Below, in pieces: positions 7,538 to 16,708 of a stretch of DNA of 64,000 nucleotides (positions are counted from its first letter, which is position 1; the number at the start of each line of letters is the position of its first letter). A program made the position numbers and the translations under genes. Below the pieces are notes generated by a model. That model saw only the letters and a program-made list of their open reading frames with translations. It ran no database searches and was not told where the DNA came from. This stretch comes from a virus, in IMG/VR virus record IMGVR_UViG_3300010399_000033, positions 1-64,000 of that record, one strand, 5' to 3'.

Positions 7538-10159
7538 ATGCTTCGCGCTGTAATTCTCGTAGCCGCTATGCTGGCGGGATTGATCTCGCATGCGTGTGCG
7601 CAGTCCTCGCCGAACCTGTCTAAAGGTCAGGTGCCCACCGCCGGCCAGTGGAACTCCTACTTCTCCGCGAAGCAGGACGTCCTCAACTTCCCGCCGTTGA
7701 ACAAGAACGGCGACGCGATGTTGGGGCGGTTGGCGATCGCCCCGCCGACCACGGGCGCGTTCCTGTCCCGCTTCAACGTCGGACCGGGCATCGTACCTAG
7801 TGCGCCCGCAGACGGGGATATCTGGACGACCCCTGACGGCCTGTATGTGCAGATCGCGGGTGCGACTGTCGGTCCGCTGATGTCCACAGCAGCCCTTGCT
7901 GGCGCCGCACCGATCACAGTAACCGGAACGACTGTCGGTATCAGCACCAACTCCAACGCATTCTCCACGGTGAGCAGCCAGTTGGCGCTTGCCACGGGTG
8001 GTGTTGCCTACGGCAGTCCGACAGGTGGTCAGCTCGGCGCTGGTATCTTTAACGCGAAGGGATACTACGTCGACAATGTGAAGGTGCCGACGATCTCGTC
8101 GACCGACACCCTCACCAACAAGACCTGGAACGGCGTCGCTGTCGACGTCGCGCACGGGGGCACAGGGGCTGTAACGGCCCCGGCTGCCCTGGAAAATCTG
8201 GGGGCAGCGCCTGTCAGCTGGCCGGCGAACTACTTGGCGAACGGCGACTTCTCTGTCTGGACCCTGTGCCCTTTGATGAACTGCACCGTGCAGATCGTAG
8301 ACGGCACGCTGGGCACCACCACCGGCTTCCCGACAACGCCCGTTGGCATCATCAACCTCTGGCCGAACTCGTGGAATCTTGGTGCTGGTTACGGTGGTAC
8401 CGTGACCTTCTCACTGCAGAACTTCACCGACAACCAGACGACCGTTCCCGGGTATCCGCAGCGTTTCGCGCGAGGAACCTGGACCGTCGCTCCGACGTTG
8501 GGAAGCTACACCGAGAACCCCCCGTCCGGCACGTGCTCGTCCCCGGGTGGCGCTACGCTGACCGGCTGTCGAAACACCTACCTAGACAGCGGGGTCGTCC
8601 GTGAGTACACCTCGTTCGGTGCTGGCAACACCTACACGGTCAGCGGCTGGTTCCGCGCGTCCACGACCAGCGTCTTCGTCGCGCCGATCCTTTACTACTC
8701 GCTGGGCTACAACGATTGGGTGCTGGGCCAGGACGCCCAGCTTGTCGGCGGGTACGCCAACCACACCGCGACCAATGGGCAGTACTACGTCTATCAGGCG
8801 ACCTCGTCGGGCCTCACCGGGCGCACCGTCACCGGTGTGGCGAACAACGGTTCGGGTCTGTGCCGCATCACCGTTGACTCCACCGCGAACTACACGACAG
8901 GTCGCACAGCTGTTGTCGCCTCGCTTGGGGGGACGACGACATGCAACGGCACCTACACGATCACCGTCATCGACGGAACGCACATCGACCTGCAGTCGTC
9001 CTCGTTCTCGGGCACGTTCACATCAGGTGGGGCAATCGGTATGCCTCCGACGACGGCGACGATCGGCGCGACTCAGAATGACGGCAACGTCACCTGGCAG
9101 AACAAGGGCTACGCCAAAGGGCGTTCCTACGATCTCTACGAGGGCTCATACACACCGGGTGCTGTGACGTCGTCGGGTTATAATCAGGGGCAGGTAGCGA
9201 ACGGCTCGACCGGCTGCACCATCACGACGTCCTGGACCTTCTGTAAGGTCACGATCGTTCTTCCCCCGCCCGAGTACAACAACTTGGGGGACTACGCGTG
9301 GTCGGTTGAGGACCCAACTCGCCAGCTGCTGCCGTGGAACCTGACAAATCTCTACTTCGGCGGATCTAACAACGCGGTGCTCCAGTTTGGGGTCGACATC
9401 GTCGGACCCCTTGGTGCGCAGAGCATCGACTACGCACAGATCCAGGTTGAGCCCGGCACGCAGGCGACCGTGTTCCACAAGGTTCCGCACAGGTTGCAGC
9501 GGCTGTGGTCCATGAATCTGGAGGACCTGCTGGGCTACATGCCGCTCAGCCCGTCGCAGAAGACCGGCTTTCTCACCCAGACCAGATACAACGACGTCGG
9601 CAACTCCGCGACGTTCGCACGCCGCGTTATAGCGACGGCTATCAGTGGAACGTCCATCGCCAACCAGGACGGCGTGTCCGGCGACCCGACCCTTCAAGGA
9701 ACCGTGGGAATCCCCGGTGGAGGGACGGGTTACACCGTTGCCCCCGCCACCGCGAAGGGTGGGCCGGCGAGCCCCACCGGCAGCGCCAGCGCCACCCTCG
9801 TGATGGCCGGTATCGGTAGCTCGGCGACGATCACCCCGACCACCACCGGTTTCCTGGACATCACGTTCCAAGGTTACTTCACATCCGACACGGTGGGTAG
9901 TGGATGTCAGTTCAACATTCGCACCGGTACCGGCACGGCCCCCGCGAACGGGGCCGCAGCGACGGGCACCACACAGAGTTCAGCAAATTCCCTCGGGACT
10001 GTGACGGTCGCCAATACACATCAGGTACCCTTCACCATCCGGGCCATAGGAAGCGCGACGGCTGGCGTCGCCAATTGGATGGATCTGGCGTTTAGGATCG
10101 TAAACGCCGGCACGTGCACTCTCGCTTCTGTGTCCTGGACAGCCGTGGAACTGCGATGA
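7538..10159 (+). CDS. Large tail fibre protein with secretion-signal-like N-terminus
   Basis: 873 residues. Residues 1-22 look exactly like a signal peptide (hydrophobic core ending in ACAQ). After it come QSSPNLSKGQVP..GQWNSYFSAKQDV and NKNGDAMLGRL, motifs of phage fibre proteins that are repeated in the next gene. The middle has a jelly-roll-like carbohydrate-binding segment beginning ANGDFSVW, and around residues 430-505 a beta domain (GVANNGSGLCRITV...NGTYTITVIDG) of the type often labelled FCCH-like in phage proteins. Probably receptor binding. It ends in an ATGA overlap with its paralogue. Confidence 0.7.
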   Translation: MLRAVILVAAMLAGLISHACAQSSPNLSKGQVPTAGQWNSYFSAKQDVLNFPPLNKNGDAMLGRLAIAPPTTGAFLSRFNVGPGIVPSAPADGDIWTTPDGLYVQIAGATVGPLMSTAALAGAAPITVTGTTVGISTNSNAFSTVSSQLALATGGVAYGSPTGGQLGAGIFNAKGYYVDNVKVPTISSTDTLTNKTWNGVAVDVAHGGTGAVTAPAALENLGAAPVSWPANYLANGDFSVWTLCPLMNCTVQIVDGTLGTTTGFPTTPVGIINLWPNSWNLGAGYGGTVTFSLQNFTDNQTTVPGYPQRFARGTWTVAPTLGSYTENPPSGTCSSPGGATLTGCRNTYLDSGVVREYTSFGAGNTYTVSGWFRASTTSVFVAPILYYSLGYNDWVLGQDAQLVGGYANHTATNGQYYVYQATSSGLTGRTVTGVANNGSGLCRITVDSTANYTTGRTAVVASLGGTTTCNGTYTITVIDGTHIDLQSSSFSGTFTSGGAIGMPPTTATIGATQNDGNVTWQNKGYAKGRSYDLYEGSYTPGAVTSSGYNQGQVANGSTGCTITTSWTFCKVTIVLPPPEYNNLGDYAWSVEDPTRQLLPWNLTNLYFGGSNNAVLQFGVDIVGPLGAQSIDYAQIQVEPGTQATVFHKVPHRLQRLWSMNLEDLLGYMPLSPSQKTGFLTQTRYNDVGNSATFARRVIATAISGTSIANQDGVSGDPTLQGTVGIPGGGTGYTVAPATAKGGPASPTGSASATLVMAGIGSSATITPTTTGFLDITFQGYFTSDTVGSGCQFNIRTGTGTAPANGAAATGTTQSSANSLGTVTVANTHQVPFTIRAIGSATAGVANWMDLAFRIVNAGTCTLASVSWTAVELR

Positions 10160-11964
10160 AACGCCTTATCTTTGTTCTCGCTGCATGGCTGGCGCAGGTA
10201 TCATTCCTGTCAGCGCAGTCCTCCCCAAACTTCAGCCGCGGCTTTGTGCCGTCACCAGCGCAGTGGATCTCCTACTTCGCCGGCAAGCAGGACGTCCTCG
10301 GCTACAGCCCTGTCAACAAGGCAGGAGATACGATACTGGGTCGTTTGGTCGTCTCGTCCGGATCGATTTCTGGTCGCGCAGCCCTCAACGTTGCTCCCGG
10401 TACCGTTCCCAGCGCCCCCGTAGACGGGGATATCTGGGTGACGATCAATGGTCTGTTTGTGCAGATCGGCGGTCAGACGATCGGTCCGCTGCTGGCGGCT
10501 CCTATCACGATCGGCGATCTGTTCCTCAGCCCTATAACCATCGTCGACGCGACCGGCTGGTACGGATTGAACGTCGCGACACCCGACACGCCGCTGACCA
10601 TCGCATATGACAGCGGCACCACCCCGATAGAGACCGAGCCCGGCGCGCTCGCGCACTTCATCGGCACGACCGGCTTCGCCGGAACGCTCTGGGTGGACTC
10701 GTTCGGAAACGTTCCAACCGCGCTTGACTGCCGCGGTGCTGGTGGAACCAGAGAGGTACCGGCAGCATCAGGAGCAGGTGCTGTCCTCTGTCAGATCAAC
10801 GCGCAGGGCCACGACGGTACGGACTTCGCCAAGTCCGGCCGTCTGCGCTTCACCACGGCTGAGGCGTGGGCCCCCACCGCGCACGGGACGTACTTCGAGA
10901 TCTTCACGACCCAGATCGGGACGACCAACAACACCGCGAAGGTGAAGGTCGCCGATGACGGTGGGGTCATGGGCCCGCCGACCGTGACCGGAGGAAGCAA
11001 GGGCTCAGGCACCTCCAACATGGAGGGAGGCTTCTACGAGGCTGGCACGAAGATCACGCAGTCAAAAAGCACGATCATCACCACGACCAACACGTTCAGC
11101 CCGCAGACATGGTCGAAGACCATCCAGGTCGAGGCCTGCGGATCAGGAGGCGGCGGGGGCGGCGGTGCGCGTGTTGCGGCAAGTGGATCAGGCGGGGGCG
11201 GCGGTGGTGCAGGATCGTGCGCGCGGGCATCCTTCTCGGTAGCGGACGTCTCCTTTCCGATCACGTGCACCGTTGGTGCGGCTGGTACCGCAGGCACGGC
11301 CGCGTCGTCCGACTCCAACCCTGGGGGCAACGGCGGTGCGGGCGGAAATACGACGTTCGGTGCGCTGCTGACAGGCTTTGGTGGCGGCCTGGGTGCCGGA
11401 GGACAGAGCGCTGCTGCATCTGGCGGCGGAGGCGGTGCTGCGCTCGGCGCCGTCGGTGGAAATGCTAGCGGGTCGACCGCTGGTTCTGCGGGTACCGGTG
11501 TCTCCAATGGCGGTGCTGGTGGCAGCGGTGCTGCAGGTGCCGCGTCAAACTTCGGCGGTAGTGGCGGCGGGGGCGGCGCAGCGACCGGAGGTGCTTTCGC
11601 TGGCGGATCGACCTCACCCTCGGGGGGCGCGACCGGCGGCGGTTCAGGCGGAGGCATCACCGCGGGTCCGACGTTCAACGCGGGTGGTGCGGGTGGTCCG
11701 ACCATCCAGAACGTGTCAGGACTTGCTGGCGGCGCGACTGATGGGGCATCCGGCACGAGCGCTGCGCAGAGCATCTACTTCAACTCGTCTAATGGTCTTG
11801 GAGGAGGTGGAGGCGCGTCGTCTGCAGCTTCCACTGCGGGTGCCGGAGCTGCCGGGCAGATTCCTGGTGGCGGAGGAGGTGGCGGAGGAACCTCCATCAA
11901 CACTCACACGGCTGGCAACGGCGGCCTGGGCGGAAAGGGATGGTGCCGGGTCGTAGAGTTCTGA
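10156..11964 (+). CDS. Second signal-bearing tail fibre with long Gly-rich adhesin tail
   Basis: 602 residues from the ATG inside the ATGA junction; a longer frame from 10114 is rejected because it would eat into the upstream gene. Residues 1-20 (MKRLIFVLAAWLAQVSFLSA) are signal-like. The next 50 residues are paralogous to the upstream fibre (AQSSPNFS, QWISYFAGKQDV, NKAGDTILGRL). From about residue 335 to the end it is dominated by Gly with Ser/Ala, in many GGGGGG runs, interrupted by single Cys residues, ending LGGKGWCRVVEF. Likely a receptor-binding adhesin; the Gly tail may form polyglycine-II helices. Confidence 0.7.
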   Translation: MKRLIFVLAAWLAQVSFLSAQSSPNFSRGFVPSPAQWISYFAGKQDVLGYSPVNKAGDTILGRLVVSSGSISGRAALNVAPGTVPSAPVDGDIWVTINGLFVQIGGQTIGPLLAAPITIGDLFLSPITIVDATGWYGLNVATPDTPLTIAYDSGTTPIETEPGALAHFIGTTGFAGTLWVDSFGNVPTALDCRGAGGTREVPAASGAGAVLCQINAQGHDGTDFAKSGRLRFTTAEAWAPTAHGTYFEIFTTQIGTTNNTAKVKVADDGGVMGPPTVTGGSKGSGTSNMEGGFYEAGTKITQSKSTIITTTNTFSPQTWSKTIQVEACGSGGGGGGGARVAASGSGGGGGGAGSCARASFSVADVSFPITCTVGAAGTAGTAASSDSNPGGNGGAGGNTTFGALLTGFGGGLGAGGQSAAASGGGGGAALGAVGGNASGSTAGSAGTGVSNGGAGGSGAAGAASNFGGSGGGGGAATGGAFAGGSTSPSGGATGGGSGGGITAGPTFNAGGAGGPTIQNVSGLAGGATDGASGTSAAQSIYFNSSNGLGGGGGASSAASTAGAGAAGQIPGGGGGGGGTSINTHTAGNGGLGGKGWCRVVEF

Positions 11965-12030
11965 AATACGTTTGCTAAGCACGATTTGGCCTGATAAAAG
12001 GCGGGATTGAGTTAAACAGAGTGCCTCGAA

Positions 12031-12687
12031 ATGATCATCGCGAAAGAAGCTGTCGACTTCATCGTGGCTAAAGAGGTCTCATCCCGCCAACATTACGAGG
12101 CGGTGCTTCACCGCCCTGAGTGGCCTGAGGGCGAGTCCGGAGTGACGATTGGCATTGGCTACGACTTGGGCTACGCTACGCGTAGCGACGTTGATCACGA
12201 TTGGGGGCCGTATCTTCCTGCTGAGATGATACCCCAGCTTAAACGTTGCTGCGGAGTAACAGGGATCGCCGCTCGCGATCTATGCCGGAAGGTTCGTGGT
12301 AGCATCTCTGTTCCGTGGACAGCTGCCATGATTGTGTTTATGGAGCGCGATATCCCCAAGTGGGACTCCGCGGTCCGAAAAGCCCTTCCAAATTACGACG
12401 AGCTTGGTTTGCTGTGTCGTGGTGTGCTCGTCAGTCTCGCATACAATCGCGGCGCATCGTTCAGCAAGAAAGGCGATCGCTACGAGGAAATGCGCGCGAT
12501 CAAAGCGCGCATGACAGCTCGTGACTTTCTCGCCATACCGGCTGAGATAGAATCGATGAAACGTCTTTGGACGTCGCCGTCGAATCGAGGCGTTGCCCTG
12601 CGGCGTGGTGGGGAGGCTGAGCTGTTTCGGAAAGGTTTGCAGCAGATGGCTGCTGCATCGAATGAGGAGAGTAGCGGAAAGTCATGA
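12031..12687 (+). CDS. Endolysin (lysozyme/pesticin-like muramidase)
   Basis: 218 residues. An N-terminal KEVSSRQHYE places a Glu near position 15, followed 30 residues later by GVTIGIGYDLGYA, matching the Glu...Thr-Ile-Gly-X-Gly catalytic arrangement of T4-lysozyme/pesticin-type muramidases. A second conserved helix, SLAYNRGASF, and a terminal RRGGEAELFRKGL complete the pattern. No signal peptide or binding domain, so it needs the adjacent holin to reach the wall. It heads the lysis block and overlaps the holin-like gene by ATGA. Confidence 0.8.
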   Translation: MIIAKEAVDFIVAKEVSSRQHYEAVLHRPEWPEGESGVTIGIGYDLGYATRSDVDHDWGPYLPAEMIPQLKRCCGVTGIAARDLCRKVRGSISVPWTAAMIVFMERDIPKWDSAVRKALPNYDELGLLCRGVLVSLAYNRGASFSKKGDRYEEMRAIKARMTARDFLAIPAEIESMKRLWTSPSNRGVALRRGGEAELFRKGLQQMAAASNEESSGKS

Positions 12688-12983
12688 ACACCGATCAGAC
12701 AAAGGGCATCGCCGAGCGCCTGGTCTACGCCGCCGTGATGGCGGTGTTGGTGAAGCTCGTCGGAAAGGGCTACATCGACCAGGACATGGCCGCGTACATC
12801 GCCGCAGGCGCGACCACCGCGGTCGGCGGCGCGTGGGCATGGTGGATCAACCGTCCGAAGGCGCTTGCACAAGCCGCAGCAGCTCAGAAGGGCTTCACCG
12901 TTGTGACCGACGCGCAGACCGCGCACGACACCCCTGAGACCAACATCGTATCTAGCGCAACCATGAAGGTGGTCCCGAAATGA
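12684..12983 (+). CDS. Holin-like membrane protein
   Basis: 99 residues. One long hydrophobic span (residues 10-25, YAAVMAVLVKLVG) and a second one (39-53, AYIAAGATTAVGGAWAWW) with a charged C-terminus. Size, position between endolysin and a lipoprotein, and four-base overlaps on both sides indicate a holin that releases the endolysin. No sequence motif proves it. Confidence 0.6.
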   Translation: MNTDQTKGIAERLVYAAVMAVLVKLVGKGYIDQDMAAYIAAGATTAVGGAWAWWINRPKALAQAAAAQKGFTVVTDAQTAHDTPETNIVSSATMKVVPK

Positions 12984-13354
12984 AGCGTTTCCTCGTCGCA
13001 GTTCTCGTCGCCGTCAGCATCACCGGCTGCGCGCAGCTCCGCATCCTCACCGGCTCGGTCGACAACCCGGTCGATCGCACCACGTTGGCGCAGGTCGAGC
13101 AGACCTTGGATCTCGCCACCAAGAGCCTGCTCGTCTATCGGCGCTCATGTCTCAGTGGAGCGGCGGACGTGCATTGCCGCGCCAACATTCGCGCGATCCA
13201 GGTCTATACTCGACAGGTGCCGCCGCTGGTCGCGCAGCTGCGGGGATTCGTCAAGGACAATGACCAGGTCAACGCGCTGGTCGTTTACAATCAGCTCACG
13301 CAGCTGATGACCAACGCCAAGCGCATCGCCATTGCGAGCGGCATCACGCAATAG
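12980..13354 (+). CDS. Small lipoprotein, possible outer-membrane spanin
   Basis: 124 residues with a textbook lipoprotein signal: basic MKR, a hydrophobic core and lipobox SITGC at residues 11-15 region, so the mature protein starts at Cys. The mature part is alpha-helical with two further Cys. Following holin and endolysin, it may act as the outer-membrane subunit of a spanin pair, but it is longer than most and no inner partner is proven. The alternative is an exclusion lipoprotein. Confidence 0.5.
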   Translation: MKRFLVAVLVAVSITGCAQLRILTGSVDNPVDRTTLAQVEQTLDLATKSLLVYRRSCLSGAADVHCRANIRAIQVYTRQVPPLVAQLRGFVKDNDQVNALVVYNQLTQLMTNAKRIAIASGITQ

Positions 13355-13392
13355 CGCGCCGCTCGACATCCAAACAAGGAAGGAGACGGAAT

Positions 13393-13614
13393 ATGGACTA
13401 CGTGAAAATCATGGAGCTGCTGGGCAAGGGTCTCGGCGTCCTTGAGCAGGTCATCAACGCGACTCCCGAGGTCGTCAAAATCATCGACCGCATGAAGCGC
13501 CTGTCCGAAGGCGGCCAGAAGGGAACGATCACTGACGCTGAGCTGGCGGAGGTCGAGGCCGAGTTCGACCACGACCTCGCCGAGTTCAACAAGGACCTCC
13601 CCGACGACGCGTGA
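13393..13614 (+). CDS. Small acidic helical protein in the lysis block
   Basis: 73 residues, preceded by a strong AAGGAAGGAGA ribosome site. Predicted all-helical, with an acidic C-terminal half (EVEAEFDHDLAEFNKDLPDD). No family recognised. Its place between the lipoprotein and a membrane protein suggests a lysis or envelope role, which is inference only. Confidence 0.6.
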   Translation: MDYVKIMELLGKGLGVLEQVINATPEVVKIIDRMKRLSEGGQKGTITDAELAEVEAEFDHDLAEFNKDLPDDA

Positions 13615-13661
13615 GGGGGTGGGACTAGGAAGCTTATTTTTCTTCTGAGCACGAAAAAGGG

Positions 13662-14312
13662 ATGGGTGCCATGGAGATGAACGGCAAGCGCGAGGACAGG
13701 ATCATCCTCGCGGCAAATGGAAGCCACGCAGCCGGACACGCCAGTCACCAGCAGGACATTTCGTCCATGGCACCATCATCTAAGCAATCACAAGGGAACA
13801 AAACGTCTTTCGCACTGGTCGGAGGCATTCTCCTGCTTTTGGGAGCTGCCGGAGGGATCGGAGCGTGGACGTTTTGGCATGAGCGTCCGGTCCCCATGGC
13901 CGCGACCGCGGAACCGCGCAAGATTCTCAGCTATGGGGAGCCTGGGAAGGTCCACTTCAGAACGTCCGAGGTTCAGGCGGGCGAGAAGACCGGGATTTGC
14001 TTCGATAGCGTCGTCTGGCATGAGATCTGTCGATCGGAAATGGTCTTCAACGTGACGTGCTACAAGAAGATCCCGGGGTCGGCAGCCAATCTCGCGGAGC
14101 TGGCGCGCACGGATTATCCGGTCTATCAGATTTCCGTTCCGCAGCAGACCGGGCCCGTCACTCCCAAGTGCCGCCCGTTCACCATCCCTGAGGACTGTCT
14201 ACCCGGCCCACTGACACACTCGGGATTCGTCCGCCATGAGTGCGGACCGGACAACAAGCGCGAGACGTTGTACACGCCCGTGCCCACGTTCTCGACTGAG
14301 ATCAAGCCATAA
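13662..14312 (+). CDS. Membrane-anchored protein of unknown function
   Basis: 216 residues. A polar N-terminus of about 45 residues, one transmembrane helix (FALVGGILLLLGAAGGIGAW), then about 145 residues with six Cys (FDSVVWHEIC, NVTCYKK, TPKCRP, PEDC, RHECG), which would sit in the periplasm and could form disulfides. Start is 13662 or the ATG at 13671; neither has a decisive ribosome site. It abuts the next gene exactly. Confidence 0.6.
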   Translation: MGAMEMNGKREDRIILAANGSHAAGHASHQQDISSMAPSSKQSQGNKTSFALVGGILLLLGAAGGIGAWTFWHERPVPMAATAEPRKILSYGEPGKVHFRTSEVQAGEKTGICFDSVVWHEICRSEMVFNVTCYKKIPGSAANLAELARTDYPVYQISVPQQTGPVTPKCRPFTIPEDCLPGPLTHSGFVRHECGPDNKRETLYTPVPTFSTEIKP

Positions 14313-14675
14313 ATGGCCGGTCTGGATAAGGCGATAGAGGGCCTGATTTCCGCGTTGCTTGGAGCAGGCCCGGTTGGTCTGCTCGCGATCGCCGGATGGA
14401 TCCTGGCTATTTTGTCGGTTCGTCTGGCAATCAAGTCGTATGACGAGCGTTTCGAGGATAATAAGGTAGCGCAAACGGCTATCAACGCCGCGAATGAGAT
14501 AAGCCGGAAACTGGCCGATCGTGTACAAACGCTGGAGCAGCTTACCGCTGCGATGGCGGAAGCGCAGCGGGTGTCCAACGAACTCCGGCAGCGCGAGAAC
14601 GATATCCGTCAGAGGGAGCTGCTCGTCATGGAGATGTCGCGCAATCGCCGCAACAGGGACACAGCTGGTGGGTAA
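14313..14675 (+). CDS. Membrane/coiled-coil protein, candidate inner-membrane spanin
   Basis: 120 residues. An N-terminal transmembrane helix (GPVGLLAIAGWILAILSV) is followed by about 70 residues of heptad-patterned helix rich in Gln, Glu and Arg. One N-terminal membrane anchor plus a coiled coil is the architecture of inner-membrane spanins, and the lipoprotein four genes upstream could be the partner. The separation between them is unusual, so this is a hypothesis. Confidence 0.5.
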   Translation: MAGLDKAIEGLISALLGAGPVGLLAIAGWILAILSVRLAIKSYDERFEDNKVAQTAINAANEISRKLADRVQTLEQLTAAMAEAQRVSNELRQRENDIRQRELLVMEMSRNRRNRDTAGG

Positions 14676-14919
14676 GCTGAGAAGGGTCCTGCAGTTTTTC
14701 AATCTGCTGCTTGGCATCGAAGATCATGATGCTAAGCGAGCTGCTGACCGGACGTCGTCCGCAATGCGCGACGAGGTCCAACGCATGCATGAAACCGCTA
14801 GCCAGATTCCGGACAAGGCCAACCCCGATTCTTCTTCGGACGAGGTGGACATGTTTGCGGTGCTGCCGCACGACATGCGCAATGAGGAGCAGCGGAGAAT
14901 GGTGGAGCGTGGCGAATGA
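14668..14919 (+). CDS. Small hypothetical protein (GTG start)
   Basis: 83 residues. GTG at 14668 overlaps the upstream gene by eight bases, and the end overlaps the next gene by ATGA, so the short form is preferred to a longer open frame that starts inside the upstream gene. It has a short hydrophobic N-terminal helix (VLQFFNLLLGI) and a polar, acidic helical remainder. No family recognised. Confidence 0.5.
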   Translation: MGKLRRVLQFFNLLLGIEDHDAKRAADRTSSAMRDEVQRMHETASQIPDKANPDSSSDEVDMFAVLPHDMRNEEQRRMVERGE

Positions 14920-15377
14920 ATGCGGAGCTTCTTGAGGCAATCAATGCGTTGGTCGCGGCGTCCTTCATTGCAGCCGGCTTCATCGTGCTGCGCTATGTCT
15001 ACGGGGAGATCCGTGCGAATGGATACAAGCGCCTGCGCGTGCAGGCTGCCGTGTCGCTGGGAGCGATCTTTTGCGGAGAGGCGGTGAAGGCTGCGGTTAT
15101 CTGGTGGGTCCGCTCGTCCACCAATGACGGCCTGCCTCCGGATTTCATTGTGCTCCACCAGGATCAGATCATTTTCGTCGGAGCCGTGATTCTGGCGGTG
15201 GGCGTGCTGTGCTATATCCGGATCTGGGCGCCGCGGAAATGGGGCGAGTGGCCGTGGCTTGGAACAGCGGTCGTATCCGGAACGTTCGCCCTGATGGGTC
15301 TCATCCCGGCGCTGGTCGTGTGGCTGTTCCTGGGGATCGTGTTCTGGTTCTCGCGCTGGAAACGCCCTACTCTGTGA
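14916..15377 (+). CDS. Integral membrane protein (about four helices)
   Basis: 153 residues with four hydrophobic spans near residues 8-25, 45-65, 87-105 and 118-145 and short charged loops. It is the last gene of the rightward lysis/envelope block. It could be an auxiliary holin or a superinfection-exclusion protein; nothing in the sequence separates these. Confidence 0.6.
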   Translation: MNAELLEAINALVAASFIAAGFIVLRYVYGEIRANGYKRLRVQAAVSLGAIFCGEAVKAAVIWWVRSSTNDGLPPDFIVLHQDQIIFVGAVILAVGVLCYIRIWAPRKWGEWPWLGTAVVSGTFALMGLIPALVVWLFLGIVFWFSRWKRPTL

Positions 15378-15735
15378 TGCTGCTCACAGGTGGTCCCCAC
15401 CTGCAGTCTTTCACAGCGGCGTGAATATGACAGACGAGATGCGACTCGCGCCCTTGGTTCGCCGGCCGGCAGCAGCGCCGCCACTGCTTCTGCCAAGTTT
15501 GATATGAGCTTGGAGGCTGTGGCGGACACCATGCTTCGCAGCGCTCGCCATCTGGCGGTACACTCAGGTGCGGGCGATCACGATACGCCATCACTCCCCT
15601 CCGCAGGCAAAGACAATCGGAATGACAACAAGAAAAGGTCGGCGGGGGAGGACAGAGCCTCCCCCGCCGACCGTCGCCCGGCCTCAGCTTCCCCGACTAG
15701 CCCGGGTGCTCTGCTCACCGGCGCGATCCGCTATT
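15378..15735. other. Convergent intergenic region
   Basis: Gap between the rightward lysis block and the leftward replication block. It contains the terminator at 15637-15672. A 26-codon frame at 15427-15507 (+) ends in an ATGA shared with a longer frame at 15504, but that one runs through the terminator stem, so neither is called as a gene. Confidence 0.6.
15637..15672 (-). terminator. Rho-independent terminator of the leftward operon
   Basis: Perfect 15-bp inverted repeat (GGTCGGCGGGGGAGG and its complement) around a 6-base loop. Read on the minus strand it is followed by TTTTCTTGTT, giving a terminator for leftward transcripts; on the plus strand no T tract follows, though the stem could still stop rightward RNA. 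Confidence 0.85.
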
Positions 15736-16238
15736 TTATTGCCGACCCGCGGTCAGGCGATCGATGATCGCGATTAGCTCAGTCGTCGGAGCAATGTGAT
15801 TTCGGAAATTGTCGACCGTTTTCTTTTCATCCTCGGTCAGCTGCGCAATTGCCCTTCCCGCCAGCGCAGCTTCAATCCCATCCAGTGCCTTGTCGACCTG
15901 CTCGGCGACGCCGTTGCGCAGCGCATCGATCGCTTCCGCCGCTTTGTGGATCCGCCGCTCACGTCGGACCAGCGCGACATCGCGCTTTGCTCTGTCGCGC
16001 ACCGACGGGTGATCCTTGTGCAGCGTGACGCGATCAAAAGGCTCGCGATTGCACCTTCGCGCGGTATATGCACCGTTGCTTGTTCCGGTTGATCGCCATT
16101 GCAGGCTACTTCCGACCAGCGTGAAGTTCCCGTTCTTGTGAACCTTCGCGACCGTCCCTTTCGTCCAGGTCCGACGTCCCGTGGCTCGATCGCTCGATGA
16201 GCACGGTGACTCCCGGCTTGAACGGGTGGGTCGGTCAT
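15736..16238 (-). pseudogene. Frame-interrupted hypothetical gene
   Basis: ATG at 16238 is a true start: it has GGAGGAAG upstream and shares ATGA with the stop of the preceding gene. Its own frame makes a nonsense-like Arg-rich peptide. Skipping one C in the CCC run near codon 5 gives HPFKPGVTVLIERSSHG, and skipping one G in the next GGG run gives GRRTWTKGTVAKVHKNGNF and a coherent protein to 15736. The intact product would have about 167 residues: a small beta N-domain, then a Lys/Arg/Glu-rich helical part ending TELIAIIDRLTAG. Function unknown. Either decayed or mis-sequenced. Confidence 0.6.
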
Positions 16239-16453
16239 GGAACTTCCTCCAGGTGCGCCCGAGGAATGGTGAAGGAATAGCCCTGTCCTTCCGGATCAGT
16301 CGTAACGGATACGTGCTCGACTCCCAGGGAACGAGTGTCGTCGCTGGCAAGGCCATAGTCGTGACGAATAAGCTCGTACACGACAGATCCAGCCTTGCAT
16401 TCAGGCACAAGTGCGGAGTCACGGACGATGCGATACTTTTGGGGTTTTCTCAT
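16235..16453 (-). CDS. Small hypothetical protein
   Basis: 72 residues, alternating beta-like pattern (KYRIVRDSAL, VYELIRHDYG, GYSFTIPRAHLEEV). Ends in ATGA with the downstream interrupted gene and starts directly at the upstream stop. No family recognised; probably a soluble accessory protein. Confidence 0.6.
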   Translation of the reverse strand: MRKPQKYRIVRDSALVPECKAGSVVYELIRHDYGLASDDTRSLGVEHVSVTTDPEGQGYSFTIPRAHLEEVP

Positions 16454-16708
16454 TTACTCGTCCTCGTCGGGTTCCAGCTGGCGCGTCTGCGCCTCGGTCA
16501 GCTCCACTTGGGCGTGGACCAGATCCGTCTGCGCTTCGATCAATGCTGTTTTGGCCAGTACCAGCTCAGACAGACGCCACGTGATTGCCAGAATGCTCCA
16601 CAGGGCGTATGCGCAAATCAGGATGATGACGGAAACTACTATCTGCTCCATCCAGCTTAGTTCGTGGATCGCGGCGCGGATAGCCTCGATGTCGACGCCG
16701 GTCATCAC
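16454..16708 (-). CDS. Small membrane protein with coiled-coil tail
   Basis: 84 residues: polar start, one transmembrane helix (IVVSVIILICAYALWSILAI), then a helical tail with repeats of E/AQTDL, AQVEL and AQTRQL and an acidic end. Overlaps its upstream neighbour by ATGA. Function unknown. Confidence 0.65.
   Translation of the reverse strand: MMTGVDIEAIRAAIHELSWMEQIVVSVIILICAYALWSILAITWRLSELVLAKTALIEAQTDLVHAQVELTEAQTRQLEPDEDE

Noticed and set aside
11034-11774. 246-codon antisense frame rich in Pro/Ala
   Set aside because: Shadow of the second Gly-rich fibre; composition dictated by the sense strand.
15390-15767. 125-codon plus-strand frame after the lysis block
   Set aside because: Contains the perfect 15-bp terminator stem and has no recognisable pattern.
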